This document shows positions 23,352 through 35,640 of a DNA stretch of 64,000 bases, one piece after another. Both the position numbers and the translations under genes were made by a program. Location of the stretch: assembly GCA_030867875.1 (NCBI GenBank), contig JAOWCC010001589.1, positions 78,267,537-78,331,536 on the forward strand, given 5' to 3'. Under the pieces are notes generated by a model. That model saw only the letters and a list, made by a program, of their open reading frames with translations. It made no database searches and was not told the DNA's origin. Origin of the DNA: Actinernus sp. WN-2022 (taxonomy: Eukaryota; Cnidaria; Anthozoa; Actiniaria; Actinernidae). The stretch's first letter is position 1. The number at the start of each line of letters is the position of its first letter.

Positions 23352-23654
23352 CTGTTGAGGAACCTCGGATTGCCCTTTTTTTTACCGCTCCCCTGGAATT
23401 TCCGAAAATACAGTAAATTATGACACACCCCCATGGAATTTTCATCTTGAATAAACCCCCCTCCCCTGGAATTCCACATATTTTTACTTAAAAAAGGCTT
23501 GATCCCTTGGAATACCAAAGAAACGTACTGGAAATCCAGAGTTAAAAACAGCTCCCTCTCCTGGAAATCCACCTTCAAAATCAACCCCCTCCCCTGGAAA
23601 TCCATGTGAACCATCAAGTACCCCCTGCCCTGGAAATCCAAGGTTCCTCAACAG
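23352..23654. mobile_element. Intronic MITE with CCCTGGAAATCC repeats
   Basis: TIRs CTGTTGAGGAACCTCGGATT and complement enclose about six copies of CCCCTGGAAATCC-like words. The long minus frame across it (23204-23641) just translates those repeats. Confidence 0.75.
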
Positions 23655-26506
23655 GGGGGTTGCATTTTTTTTTGACTAGCCCATTGGCCGGTTATGGCCG
23701 GTTCAGGAGCGAAAGGGTTAATACCATTTATGGACTGACTATATTACCTTTTTAATATGTATATAATTGTTATATTCATGACCACTCATGCAGAATCTTA
23801 AAAGACTAAATTAATTAATTGCATTTACATACACAGGACATGACAGCTGTTGCTACTGCACAGAAAGTGGAGAGGTGGTTAAAACATCTGTGCGTGGACA
23901 TGTCATGACTTTTCCTTTCAGGGAGACTGATACAGGACATGCACCATTGCGCAAAATGAAGGATGTTGTCGATGATTGTTTTACAGCACTTGATAACAAT
24001 TCAGTTGTGAGTATGCATGTATATTATACTGAAGATGGTCATTAAAACTGTTTTGTGAACTGCAATAAAATCTACATGGGATTATATATGACTAACTACA
24101 TTAAGGTTTAGTGCTATATATACAGAAAGCTAATACAATAGTGTTTTTCAAAAAATGTTGAATAAAAGAAATTACATACCATTCCTCAAATAAATACAAT
24201 AGGATTAAAATTCAATGTGAGCAGCAATAATCCAAACAGTTATGTAATATCGCAAAGGTTATGTAATACTGCTAAAAGACTTTCCAAAGTTAGTTACTGT
24301 GTGTTCTACTAAAGTGCTATAATTACTAATTGAGTAAATTAATTGTAATATTTCTAGAGGTAGTGTGATAATGTATCTATTCTTGGATTTGTATTCCTGC
24401 CATTTATTCATAACATGCGGTTGTAAACACCTGTCCAATAGGCTTCTCTAGGTAGAAGTTTATTATCTACCTGTTCAGAATCTCTAATTTGTTCAATACA
24501 TATGAACTTGTAGTCAGTTAACTCCTGCTGCGATTGATCAAAACGAATTGCCCCCTCACACATTCTCTTATTAGTAAGCATAGGTTCACAACTTATACAT
24601 GTAATATGGAGGAATAAGGATCATGCAAGGTCAATTTTTGTTGTTTATTAAAGGCAAAATTTCATTTTTTCATACATAAATTGTACATGTATACACATAC
24701 ATGTACCAATGTATGTCTTTTTTTGATACATGCATGTGGTATTGATGTTGATGCAGGGTGTTTGGCTGATGCTGACTACATTGTTCAACAGGACACTTCT
24801 GTTTTATAGAATTATAGGTTAATTTACACATTATTTTTTCTCTTCGCTTAATTAATGCAGAGCTCATTGGGCAGTTACTTTTTGTATGCTGGGGAACTAA
24901 AAACAACAAAGATGTCAATTAAGGCAAAATTAATACCTTCAGGCAACCAAGTAGCCTAAAATGTTAATGTTGAGCTAATGGCCCTATTTTGTATTGTTTT
25001 GCTATTTTTGGGGCTTTTTCGATCTCTTATACATAATGTATAATTAATCCAAAAATATCAGTCAAAGATGAAAAATGACGGACATTTCCTGTAACAATTA
25101 AGGTGGCCAAAATGTGTGTTTTGTATTCATTTTCGAGTACAAAAAATAAAGAAATTAATTAAGGTTCTTAATAAATTATATTTCTTAATTGGCTGTGATC
25201 TATAAATTTATTTTTAAACATTACCAAGTCAACCATGCAGCCACATTTGAAAATGAAATTTCAACATTAAAAAAATGTAAGCAATAAAATTACACAGAGG
25301 GTACGTAGTACTGAAAATATCAGTCGTTGTTATTTTGTTTCCCACAGTGGCTAGCATACCTTTTAAAATTAATCAATTTTAGCTGATTATATACCATGTG
25401 CATTCATACTGACATGTAAATTTCTTCAAGGTAAATGGGTTTAGAGCACCTAGCCAATTGTTCAACCTACCAAGTTTGACCATACCCACAGGTATTGCCA
25501 TTGACTACATGCACTGTGTATGTTTGGGTGTGGTCAAACATTTGGTGGGTCTGTGGTTCAACCCAGTCAACAGTGGCAAGCAGTGGTATTGTGGAGCAAG
25601 GATATCAGAGGTTGATAATCGCCTCCTCCAAATAAAACCCCCAAGATTTGTCAACCGTGTGCCACGAAGCCTGGAGTCACATCGAAAACACTGGAAAGGT
25701 AATATTATTAAATTATTGAAGGTAATATAGTTGCTTTAATTATAAATATACCGTATTTCCTCGAATAAGCACCCAGTCCTCTAATTAATAAGCAACCACC
25801 CTTTTAGCCAAAATTTGAAATAAGCGCCCCTAAATCACTTAGCGAATGGCTAAACTGAAAATTTACATAATTACACTTCTTTTCAAACATCATTAGCAAG
25901 TATTAATTGTTTCCCGTTTGGACTATTGAATATTCAATAGATGGCTTATTAATCTTTTTTTTTGCTATTAATTAGAGATTTCAACTGACTACAATGCAAC
26001 AAAGTCATATTATTAAATTGTAACCTGATGCATCTGAATTTTGGAGGGATTATAGCATAAATTAGTGTTTATGTTGCATTTCGTATATCATACCCATTAA
26101 ACTATAAATAGTTTCAGCTATATTTTATAACTCTGTATGTATAATTTATTATGATGACTGAGCTATAATAGTATTATGGTACAAGGAATTTAACAAAATG
26201 CTAAAAAATGTGCTTTTTTTTATTTGTTTAAAAGCTGCAGAATATCGAAGCTGGCTATTATACTATTCCCTCCCATGCATGAAAGGAATCCTCAACAATG
26301 TGTACTATCAGCATTATGCCTTGCTAGTTGGTGGGATATACCTGTTAACGAAGGAATCGATTTCTGGTGTTGAGTTGTCGAATGCAGAGAAGCTTCTCAC
26401 CCATTTTGTAGAAATGATTGATGTTTACTATGGTACGTACAATGTATGATCATATCCAAGTTTGAAATCTTTTTGTAATATTTACAGTATTTGTGTCCGA
26501 ATTTTG

Positions 26507-26552
26507 TGGGATTTACAATGGGGAGCCACTTCAAAGAGCATTGTAAATCCCA
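26507..26552. repeat. Intronic hairpin, same family as 683-746
   Basis: Arms TGGGATTTACAATG and CATTGTAAATCCCA flank an 18-base loop. The same stem words occur in the hairpin at 683-746. Confidence 0.65.
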
Positions 26553-27284
26553 TACAGTTTGACAGTTTGAATGCAAATATTGTATTAATATGCTATCTTA
26601 ATTTGGATCTTTATCAGTGAATTCTTAATTGATTAGGATGAACCTTTTGTATAAAATTTCATGTTCATTTACTTAGTATTTTTCATAAAAAAATGTCATC
26701 CTACTGTAATTTCATGTAGCAATTCAATGAGGAAGCTGAAACATCAATAGACATTCCAAGAGTTGCAATGTGCTTATCCATTGTCTCAATCATTAATCCT
26801 GTTTCCCCCTGGGACAGAATTGAAATCCCTCTGCAGGCTTTTTATATATTGACAATATAATTATTATCAGCTAGGTATAAAGGAGCATGCACATGAGTGA
26901 TTTGCTTCTTCTGATTAGACAAAATGCTCATTAATTATTCGATCATGTCTTTTTGAAGTTAAATATAATTGCACAATTTACTTAACCTTGTGTTTCAGGA
27001 CCAAGATATTTGCTGATGAATCTGCACCTGCTACTGCACCTAGTAGATAACGTGAAAATGAATGGTCCATTGTGGTGTAATTCACTGTTTATGTTTGAGG
27101 ACTGGAATGGTGACAATTTACAGACTATTTTCATGGAACTCAGAATGTTGCAAATCAGGTACATGAACAACAAAGTTGCATTTCATAGTATAGTTGTAAT
27201 TGTTGTAAAACCATCAGTGCAATAATATTGCATATATATATATATAATAGAGAAAAAGGCAACTGACTCAACTCGATCCACACA

Positions 27285-27632
27285 GACTTATAAAAATTGT
27301 ATTTAAGACGTTTCGGCACTCAGCCTTTATCAGTTAAAAAGTGAGCTAAAAATTAATTTACATGCCGAGTCTATTTATACTAAAAAAGAAACAATAAAGC
27401 TTAACTAAGTTGTAAGTACATGCATACTTTAGTTTAAATAAATTACAATATAGTTGAAAGTAATGAATATATATGCATGCAGTTTAAACTACACGTAAGT
27501 TATGCTTTCTTTTTTAGTACACTGTACATGCATGCATGTATATTAAATAGACTCACTTCATAAATTAGCTCACTTTTTAACTGATGAAGGCCAAAGTGCT
27601 GAAACATCTTAGATACAATGTTTATATATAAG
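27285..27632. mobile_element. Intronic MITE with 60-bp TIRs
   Basis: The left arm holds GACGTTTCGGCACTCAGCCT and TCAGTTAAAAAGTGAGCTAA; the right arm is its diverged complement. The interior is AT-rich with ATGCATGC words and non-coding. Confidence 0.75.
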
Positions 27633-29319
27633 GACCTGTACTGTGAGGAGTTGTGTGAGGGTTTTCTTTTCCTCTATAATTCTCTATAATTATAATTAAT
27701 ACAAGACAACCACTAGGAATCTTTGGAAGTTCATCATTTGGTGACACCACAATCATATATAATAGTTCTCTCTCTCTCTCTACATAATTATCTATATATA
27801 CATGTATATATGGATGTACATGTATTGTAAGCAATGATCAATACTTAGCATGCATGCATAAATCGAGTTATGGATGCACTTGGATAGTTGTGAGAGCATT
27901 CTGTTAGCTAGAGTTACTCTCAGCTACATCTCGAGCAACTCTTACGCTATCATTGTGTTCTCCCATCTATCTGCATGCATCCAGACCTCTATTAATGCAC
28001 GCTAAGCATTGATCGTTGTTTTTGTATGATTGCGCAACTGAAAATGAAGGAAAGTAAAAGTCTATTTTTGTCATGGAAGTTATTACAAGGTAATCCTACG
28101 GTTTTCTCATGCAATTTATAACACATACATATATATATATATATATGAAATATTATTATTGGGAAATATTTCACATAAATTATTAATACAATGATGTTAT
28201 CATGTGAATTAGCAGCTGCATCTTTGGGGGAATCCATAGGCATGAACACAAAGATACAGCTGCTTTCACATGCTATAAAATAATATTATGTGTGTTATAT
28301 TAAATGGGATAGAAAATAATAAGTTGGATTTTTGACTTGTAATAGCCTTCAGGATATTATTACTAATAATTTTTGTCTTTAATGTTAGCACTTTTGTGAA
28401 CTCTGTAATTATGTTACGTGGTTGACCACTCCCCAGCGCAATTTCCCTCTAAATGACAAAAAATACAGAATTAAATTTCCCTCATACTGTACATGTACAT
28501 ATATATATACATCTTATTAGGCGGTTTTTCAGGTAATAAAGGCTGATATTTTAGTAGTTGTGAATGTGGATCTCTGAAAAATGTGGGTCTCTGAAAAATA
28601 TGAGCAATTAAGAATTAAATGTAATGTCATCCCATATATATTACCTGAAAAAAAAAATCTAATTATAATAAGAATTTATTATACAACACTTTTATGCCAA
28701 TATCCCCCTTCCTTGAAAGCATAATACCCAAAGTGCTGCATTCACTGAGTTTGTTTGCTGGGCAAGATACTATAACTCACATCAGAGCTCACATATACAG
28801 GCATGATTTTGGAGAATAATTATAGTTACTTTTTTACAAATGTTGATCTAATCATTTTTTTACCAAGTAAAGGTGAGGGCAAGGAAAACGCCAAAAGCAT
28901 CATTCATGATTAAAGAAGTGTCATGCTACCCCACCCCAGAAGAGATTTATTATACAACACTTTTATATATTTTTCTGATTCTCCTCAGCCATTTATGCTT
29001 TGAACAAAGTTTGCTCATGTAGTAAACTGCATGGTTAATACTGATTTACTTGCAGGTAATACATATATATGCTGACATATCAGTCCTTTTTGTGACGTAA
29101 ATTATGTCATAGTTGTATAATAAACAATGCATGTTTGAGGGAGATTTAAGAATTAAGTATGCAATTTGCTAGCTATGATGGAATATCAATTTATAGATTA
29201 CTGAACAAACAATATGTAATCATGCAGGACGGTATTTATTTCAAATAATTAAATTCATGAAAATATGTTTAAGTTGTAATTAGTATACTTTACTAACATA
29301 GTTCTCCTTTCCTCTAAAG
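27633..29319. other. Intron 6 remainder, AT-rich, no gene
   Basis: Simple TA and TC tracts (for example CTCTCTCTCT near 27768) and ATGCATGC words. No open frame of interest. Confidence 0.4.
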
Positions 29320-29658
29320 ATTATGACTGCTGTGTCATGTCGGCAGAGTATGCCAGGCCTCATACGCAATGTTGAGGAAGGTCAAGTGAAGGATCTGATC
29401 ATCAAACTAAGAAATGAAAAACCAAGGTATAATAGCAAACATGCAGCTGTCTAGCTATATTACATATTTATGTTGGCAAATTCAGGTTGGCCACATTCAA
29501 TGCATGTGTAACATATATATATTAGTTCACCCTAAAAGGAGCATGCAACCTAATTACAATGTACATAAATTCACCTGGCATTAAGTATTCAAACCAATAA
29601 TTGTTTCAAACTTATTTTTAGTTACTTCTCTATTGGAAAGGGTAATCATTTGAGTTTT

Positions 29659-29813
29659 GGGCCATCCCTTCATGTACATGTAGGACGACACGAATTGCTA
29701 CCAAATTGTATTGTATAAGTGTGTTGCGTTCTATTGTTGTATTGAATTGTATTGTGTTGTATTCTATTGTATTTTTGGTAATATTTTGTGTCGTCCTACA
29801 TAAAGGGATTGCC
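29659..29813. mobile_element. Intronic MITE, family A copy 2
   Basis: GGGCCATCCCTTCATGTACA at the left and CGTCCTACATAAAGGGATTG at the right; opposite orientation to 22921-23073, with a TTGTATTGTA-rich interior. Confidence 0.75.
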
Positions 29814-30461
29814 GAGTTTTGTTTCAAACTGATTTTTTGCTATTTCTCTATAATAATTTGGAAATTTCAACATACGGTAATATATCTGTTTGAAATATAA
29901 AACTGCCATGTCATTCCAGTGTGAATATATTAGGTCAAATTAAATGAATTTGGACAATTTATATAATTGTGTTTTAAAGAATGAAGCTTTTTGGTTGGTT
30001 TACCAGGCGCATGCTTTGTGGTCAGAATGAGTTTCATTTAGCTTGCAGTTTCAAATTAATGGCATGGTTATTGAATTAATAGCAATATTGCTGTCTACAT
30101 TGTACGTTGTAGGTACATTGTAAGTTTAATTAAAGTGAGGTGAACAGTTTTGAATCTGAGGAATTATTTTCTCTGTAATTAAATTATGGTAACTGCATGT
30201 GACAATCTACACAAAAAGGAAGGATTTAGATATATGAAATTATTCATTATTCATATAATGTCTAAATTAAAGCAGCTCAATATGTGACAATGCATTTGTC
30301 TTGGTAATTAAGTACTGTATAACATTAAATGCTATACAGGGATCTCTAAGCTAGGTCATATCTTTTACATTTGATTTAATAGTCAGACTGGAAACCAGTC
30401 AAAGCAAGCAATCAGTAAAAGACTGCATGATGATTATATAGTGGCTTTAAATGGCTCTGCC

Positions 30462-30740
30462 ACCCGGCCGGTTAGCTCAGTGGTTACCAAGTGCCGGTCT
30501 GTCAGGTTGGAGGTTACAGGTTCAAATGCTTGCCATACCAATGCTCAGGGTCCTAAAATAACTGAGTAGATGGTACTGCCTTTGTGGGCTGCCTTTGTGA
30601 CCAAACTGCAAATGGTTAGAGCTTCACATCTTGTCTGATAAACAACTATATATAATATATCATAATTTATATAGTCTCGGAGGCCTCCTTCGAGTGACTT
30701 TATAAGCCTCAGTTGAGGTTCTCCATTCACCTGAGTAGTA
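30462..30740 (+). mobile_element. tRNA-derived SINE, second family
   Basis: The head contains an A box TAGCTCAGTGG (30473-30483) and B box GGTTCAAATGC (30519-30529) with tRNA-like spacing, then a body containing CTCAGGGTCC and TGCCTTTGTGGGCTGCCTTT, then an AT-rich tail. No acceptor-stem pairing. It differs in head and body from the SINE at 2610-2888. It lies in the last traced intron of the Tnp2-like gene. Confidence 0.75.
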
Positions 30741-31426
30741 ATAAAAACAGAATAACATAATTAAACAAAACAAATATAAAACTATATATATATACTGTAT
30801 ATTAATTAAGTACCAGATGAGTGTACATATAATTACATTTGCTACTATATATTCACAGGAAAAACAGAACAGTTATTGATGATCAGTGTGGCATTTACAG
30901 CATTGGAGCATTAATGCAGAATGGTTTGCACTTGAGACCCGAGCTCCATGATGATGTTGTATTGGCCCTTGGAGTTGAATCTGTTGAGGAAGTCCAGATC
31001 TTTACCAGGATTCAGCTTAAAGAGCGAATCATCCATTCCCAAATGTACAAAAGAGTTACTAAACGAAACTCTTTTACTGTTGCATATAAAGGCGAATTGG
31101 GTGAAATCGAGTATGGGCAGATAGAGGTATTTGTTAACTAAGACATTAGGTCGAAGCCCAGTCAAGTATGGAGCAGTGCTGCTTTCCTTAGAAGTAAACA
31201 GTGCTATTGTGATTTGCAATCACAATCTGGAGACAAATGTGACTCCTGTGAACCATATTGCCATCTGCCATCCACCACAAACAAATCAATGCACTGTAAT
31301 CAATTTATTTCATATTTTAGATGTTTGTGTGTGCATGCATTTCAGTGATAATGTCTTTGTTGCACAGGCTCCAAATCATTTTGAAAAGGACTGAGATGCA
31401 TATGTGCTGCAGTATATAGTTTTACC

Positions 31427-32393
31427 CTTGAAAGTGCCAATGAAATGAAAAAAATTCATCCATTCTTTTTTAATTAAATTTAATCAAATTCTAGGTTTCT
31501 CTTTGTCATTTTGTGCAATTAAAAATCAATATGGAGAGCGCAAACATATTTTTTCGTATCAAAGTCAGGTGGAATTGCCAAAATCAGGCAACAATTTCCA
31601 TGCCGTTAAAGATATGGTAATCACATGTAGGTCTGGATATTTATATTTGTATCTATCGTAAATACTACAAAATCAGTACATTTTTCGCCAGTTTCAATTT
31701 AAATATGTAATACTTTGAGAAACCTTGAATATGGCCATAACTTTTCTAATACAAGCCTTGCAGACGGCTTTGTGGAATGTGGCTAAATGAAATTTAGGCA
31801 AGGTTAAAATCGAGGCATTGCTGGTCAGTGGTTCCTCCATTTGGCTTCTATGTGAGGGGTGCCTTAGGACCTCTCGCAGGGGCTTCTTCGTGCCATGTGC
31901 TTTCAGCGTCAGATCATTGTGGATCGTGACCCTGTTGTGTTGCTGTTGGAGTGGTTAATCGCTCCCACCCTCCTCTCCCTAATGGTAAGTATTGGAAGGG
32001 TAAGTATTTCCACTGATGGATCAGTGTGACAGGTGTTGGTGGTGGATTGTGGTTGGGTTACCATGGTCACCTCCTGGTTGTGCACGGACAGGCGCGTCGT
32101 CCTGCACAACGACTTCAAGCACCTAATTCCAAGCTCATCTAATGGCGATGAGTTTAATAGAAATTAATGTGCACTAGCTGACCTCATACATGTGATTAGC
32201 ATTATCTTTAACAGCATAAAAATTGTGATATCACTTGATTTTGGAAATTATGCCTGAATTCGATATGAAATAAAATTATGTTTGTGCTCTCCAAATTGAT
32301 TTTTAATTGCACAAAAAGGCTAAGGGAATCCTATAATTTAATAAAATAAAATAAAAACAGGATCAATTGTTTCATTTCATTGGCACTTTAAGC
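31427..32393. mobile_element. 965-bp element with about 200-bp TIRs
   Basis: The ends are CTTGAAAGTGCCAATGAAAT and complement. Pairing continues with gaps through TTGTGCAATTAAAAATCAAT, GAGAGCGCAAACAT and TTAAAGATA words to about 200 bp in. The middle has no recognisable coding sequence. It starts 33 bp after the stop codon of the Tnp2-like gene. A solo copy of the end occurs near 18930. Confidence 0.75.
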
Positions 32394-34167
32394 TACAAAT
32401 GTAGTTCCATGAGTCATTCAAATTGAGTTTTAGCTTAACCCTGCAGTCCTCACAAAGAGAATTGTTATCATTCCAGTTGCCATGGAACTTTAAACATTCG
32501 GATATATATATATATATATGTATACCTATAATTATAATAAAGAAACTATGGATAGTATTACCTGCATTTAATTATGACAATCAAGTCTTTTATATCAACT
32601 CTAACAAAAGATATAAGAAATGAAACATATCAAAATAATTATTTTATAAAAGAAATGAAACAGATTTTCCGTGTTTGCACAGGCTCATGCAAACCGAGAT
32701 AAGTTTGGGAGAATTCGAAAGCAGAACAAACACGAGACCGCAGGTCGCTACGCTCAGCCAAATAGAAAGTATTTCTATTTTCTGCATATGAATAATGATA
32801 ACAACGTTTGGAGGGAGCCGCATAGCTGACAGCATCATTTATTACATTCAAGTTACAGCAGTAATTGGTATTATAACTAATAATAGTACAATTCTGAGCT
32901 AGATTTTAGATGGTGAATTGCCGGATACGAAAAACCGGGATAAAAACCCCCCAGTTGAGGAAAAACCCGGAAACGTATTCTCCAAACCAGTGCAAATTCA
33001 CCTCTACCTCTGGAGTCTAAAGGTTAAAGCTTCCTATTAATATACTTTTAAGAACAATATATCCACACAGCCAACAGCCGCACAGCTGACAACATCGTTT
33101 ATTACAAGTTATTGCAATTGTATACATGCATACTCAGTTAGTTACGTACTATTAACTCAATCTACACTGTAGAAGAGAGCTATACGGTGAAGAAAAAACT
33201 AAGGCCGTTGCTGAAATGCGACGTCAAGTGGTATGAACGTGTGAAGGAGTGGTATTTATAGAACTCCTAATTAATCCCAAAGGGATAATGCAAGCATGTA
33301 TTCAACATGCAACAAAGAGAAAAATATTTATATTGCCCGCCAGTTGGGAGAAAATATATTCCGTATTGGGCAGAGTCGCACAGCGACTAATCCAGGGTTA
33401 ATTTCCATGACAACCAATAGGTTCTGTGCAGAGTTAATCCAGGATTAACACTAATCGGGCTTTGAACAACCCGGCCCAGAAGATTAATTAAAGCTCCCAG
33501 AACTTGAAGATTATAGAACCCTTCCATAAATGTTAAGAATTAGTGTAAAATTTAAATCACAGCTAGCTATTAATTAATCTTTGAGTTAATTAGGTTGATC
33601 AGCTGGCCACTTCTTACAGTGCAGGTTGTTCACTTCAGCCATATCATGTGTAATTGGTCTCAAGTTCATTAATTAAATATTGTGTAAAAAGGGATTTTTG
33701 TTAATGACTCTGTGAGGTCTAAATAATTATGATTGATCGAGGGACATTTAAGTGATTACATTTTCATGAGTATCCATTCAAAGCCGTGTTTATATATTTG
33801 AATGATGGAAGATTATGGAATGAGGACAAGAGTATGGAAAAGAGGAGGTCAAGGTACTTATATATACAACAGGATTCCCAATCTGCATGCATGCAGACAA
33901 AAGTCCAATATTATACCCATTTTTAGGTCATGTCTATCCACCCCAGTTATGAATGCCATGGTAATAATTTCATTATGTCGTTAAGGGTTGAATCCATGAT
34001 CTTTACTTTTGTTGATATTTTGCAGTGATTTCATTAAATAGTACTAGTGTATGGAACCTATAATTATATATGTGTGTGCAATGGCGATTCCATGCACTCT
34101 AAATGAATCGATCACCTGCACTCAATCCACTCGGCCAATTTAAATAAGGAAAGGAAATAGCAAACTA
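32394..34167. other. Intergenic with a short dispersed duplication
   Basis: Bases 32815-32878 and 33065-33125 share GCCGCACAGCTGACA then ATCGTTTATTACA-like words. No gene seen. Confidence 0.4.
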
Positions 34168-34784
34168 TAGAATCGCATAGCCAAAGCTGAATCGCACGGT
34201 GCATTTGCAAAATCAGACGCTGATTGGCTGAGACGGAGTGGTGATTCAGAGTGGAATCACTGCTGTAGACTACGAGCGCTATTTGTAACTTAGCAAAATA
34301 TCAACAAAGTACTAAATCTTCAAGTAATTCATCGGAAAATCACATGTCTGACTCGGTAATTCCACGTTAAATTCCACTCAAAAAACCGATATCGACGAAG
34401 CGACTCGGCCAATATCGGTTTTCTCGTGAAATTACCTCGTCAGGCATGTGATTTTCCTGTAGAATCGCATAGTCAAAGCTGAATCGCACGGTGCATTTGC
34501 GAAATCAGACGCTGATTGGCTGAGACGGAGTGGTGATTCAGAGTGGAATCACCACTCCGTCTACGCGCGCTATTTATAACTTAGCAAAATATCAACAAAA
34601 GTACTAAATCTTCAAGTAATTCATCGGACTATGCGATTCAAGGAAAATCACATGCCTGACGAGGTAATTCTTCGTTAAATTGCACTCGAAAAACCGATAT
34701 CGCCCTCGTCAAAGCGACTCGGGCGATATCGGTTTTCTCGTGCAATTTAACGTGGAATTACCTCGTCAGGCATGTGATTTTCCT
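34168..34784. repeat. Tandem pair of hairpin-bearing units
   Basis: Two direct units (34168-34458 and 34459-34784) share AGAATCGCATAGCCAAAGCT and GCTGATTGGCTGAGACGGAG. Each ends in a palindrome (34333-34458 and 34641-34784) with arms GGAAAATCACATGCCTGACG and ACCGATATCG. The second hairpin is nearly perfect and the first diverged. Confidence 0.78.
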
Positions 34785-34799
34785 ATAATATATATTATT

Positions 34800-34986
34800 T
34801 ATTATATAATTTTCGATGAAATACCAGTGTATATCTCTTTCTAAAAAGTGATATCTTCACGTATGAAGATATAAGTGATATCTTCACACGTGAAGATATC
34901 ACTTTTGAAAATATGACTTGCTTTCAAAGATTTCTAGGCTTTTTGGGAAGAGATTGAAACTGGTAGTTCATCGAAAATTATATATT
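34800..34986. mobile_element. Fold-back MITE with GATATCTTCA palindromes
   Basis: TIRs TATATAATTTTCGATGAA plus CCAG and complement, with internal GTGATATCTTCAC / GTGAAGATATCAC words that form further stems. Confidence 0.7.
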
Positions 34987-34992
34987 AAACAG

Positions 34993-35134
34993 AATATTAC
35001 ATGGCCGCTTGGAGATACAAATTTTATCTTCTCGTGTTGATGAAATATCTTACTCGTTCGCTGCGCTCACTCGTACGGATATTTCATGAACACTCGAAGA
35101 TAAAATCCGTATCTCCGTGCGTCCATGTAATATC
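34993..35134. mobile_element. Palindromic MITE (CGTTCGCTGCGCTCACTCG core)
   Basis: Arms ATATTACATGG through ATTTTATCTTC and GATGAAATATC enclose the core TTCGCTGCGCTCACTCGT, which I know as a frequent hexacoral palindromic repeat. Confidence 0.75.
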
Positions 35135-35159
35135 CTCTATATCTCCTCATAATATTGGA

Positions 35160-35640
35160 CCATATCTATATATATATTATAAAATGGTCCATGATATATG
35201 GCCCATATATGGCCCACATAAACCCACATTTTATATATGGCCCATATATGGCCCATGTATGGCCCACATAAACCCACATTTTATATATGGCCCATATATG
35301 GCCCATATAAACCAAAATTTTAGATTGGCTTATTTAATGGTCCATATTTTGCCCATGTATATCCCCACATATTTCCCATATTTTATGCATACTATAATTT
35401 TTTGGGGCCATATATGGCCCATATATCCATATTTCCCCCATATTTCTGTATTTTGGGTCCATATATGGCCCAGATATTAATAACCCCTGTGTTCCCCTAT
35501 TTCCCCCACATAATATGGTAAGACAAAATTTTGGGCCCACATATGGCCCATATATCGGCTCTGCTGCTCCATATTATTTCCATATATGGCCCATATATGG
35601 CCCATATATTACCCACATTAAACCCATATTAAAATTTTGG
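35160..35640. repeat. TATATGGCCCA-rich low-complexity block
   Basis: The words TATATGGCCCA and CCATATATGGCC recur more than fifteen times with intervening AAACCCACATTT. The 159-codon frame at 35001-35480 is built from this repeat and is not a gene. Confidence 0.8.

Larger units (their letters stand above)
20570..31394 (+). pseudogene. Multi-exon Tnp2/Transposase_21-like gene, frameshifted
   Basis: Eight exons with GT-AG borders join in compatible phases: 20570-20651 (LWFGEEKPFFSTFLKPF), 21800-21913 (SGHFDLPARAGIL), 23837-24006 (CYCTESGE, a Cys pair as in zinc-binding sites), 25431-25698 (GIAIDYMHCVCLGVV, RISEVDNRLL, PRSLESHRKHWK), 26235-26432 (EYRSWLLYYSLP), 26999-27158 (NLHLLLHLVDNV), 29320-29426 (SCRQSMPGLIRN) and 30859-31394. 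The order and motifs match the Transposase_21 (CACTA/EnSpm-type) proteins found in many aquatic invertebrates. Two breaks: in exon 6 near 27125-27135 the frame must change for HGTQN to follow, and near 31130-31140 the frame closes while a neighbouring frame continues to a stop at 31394. 5' exons are missing or unrecognised. It could be a decayed transposon gene, a domesticated gene with sequencing errors, or a retained fragment. Confidence 0.72.

Noticed and set aside
23204..23641. 145-codon minus frame with repeated MDFQGRG words
   Set aside because: It is the interior repeat of the MITE at 23352-23654, not a protein.
30470..30545. Possible functional tRNA gene
   Set aside because: A and B boxes are present but the acceptor stem does not pair and a SINE body follows.
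35001..35480. 159-codon plus frame
   Set aside because: It translates the TATATGGCCCA repeat; composition is Pro/Tyr/Ile/His repeats with no domain.
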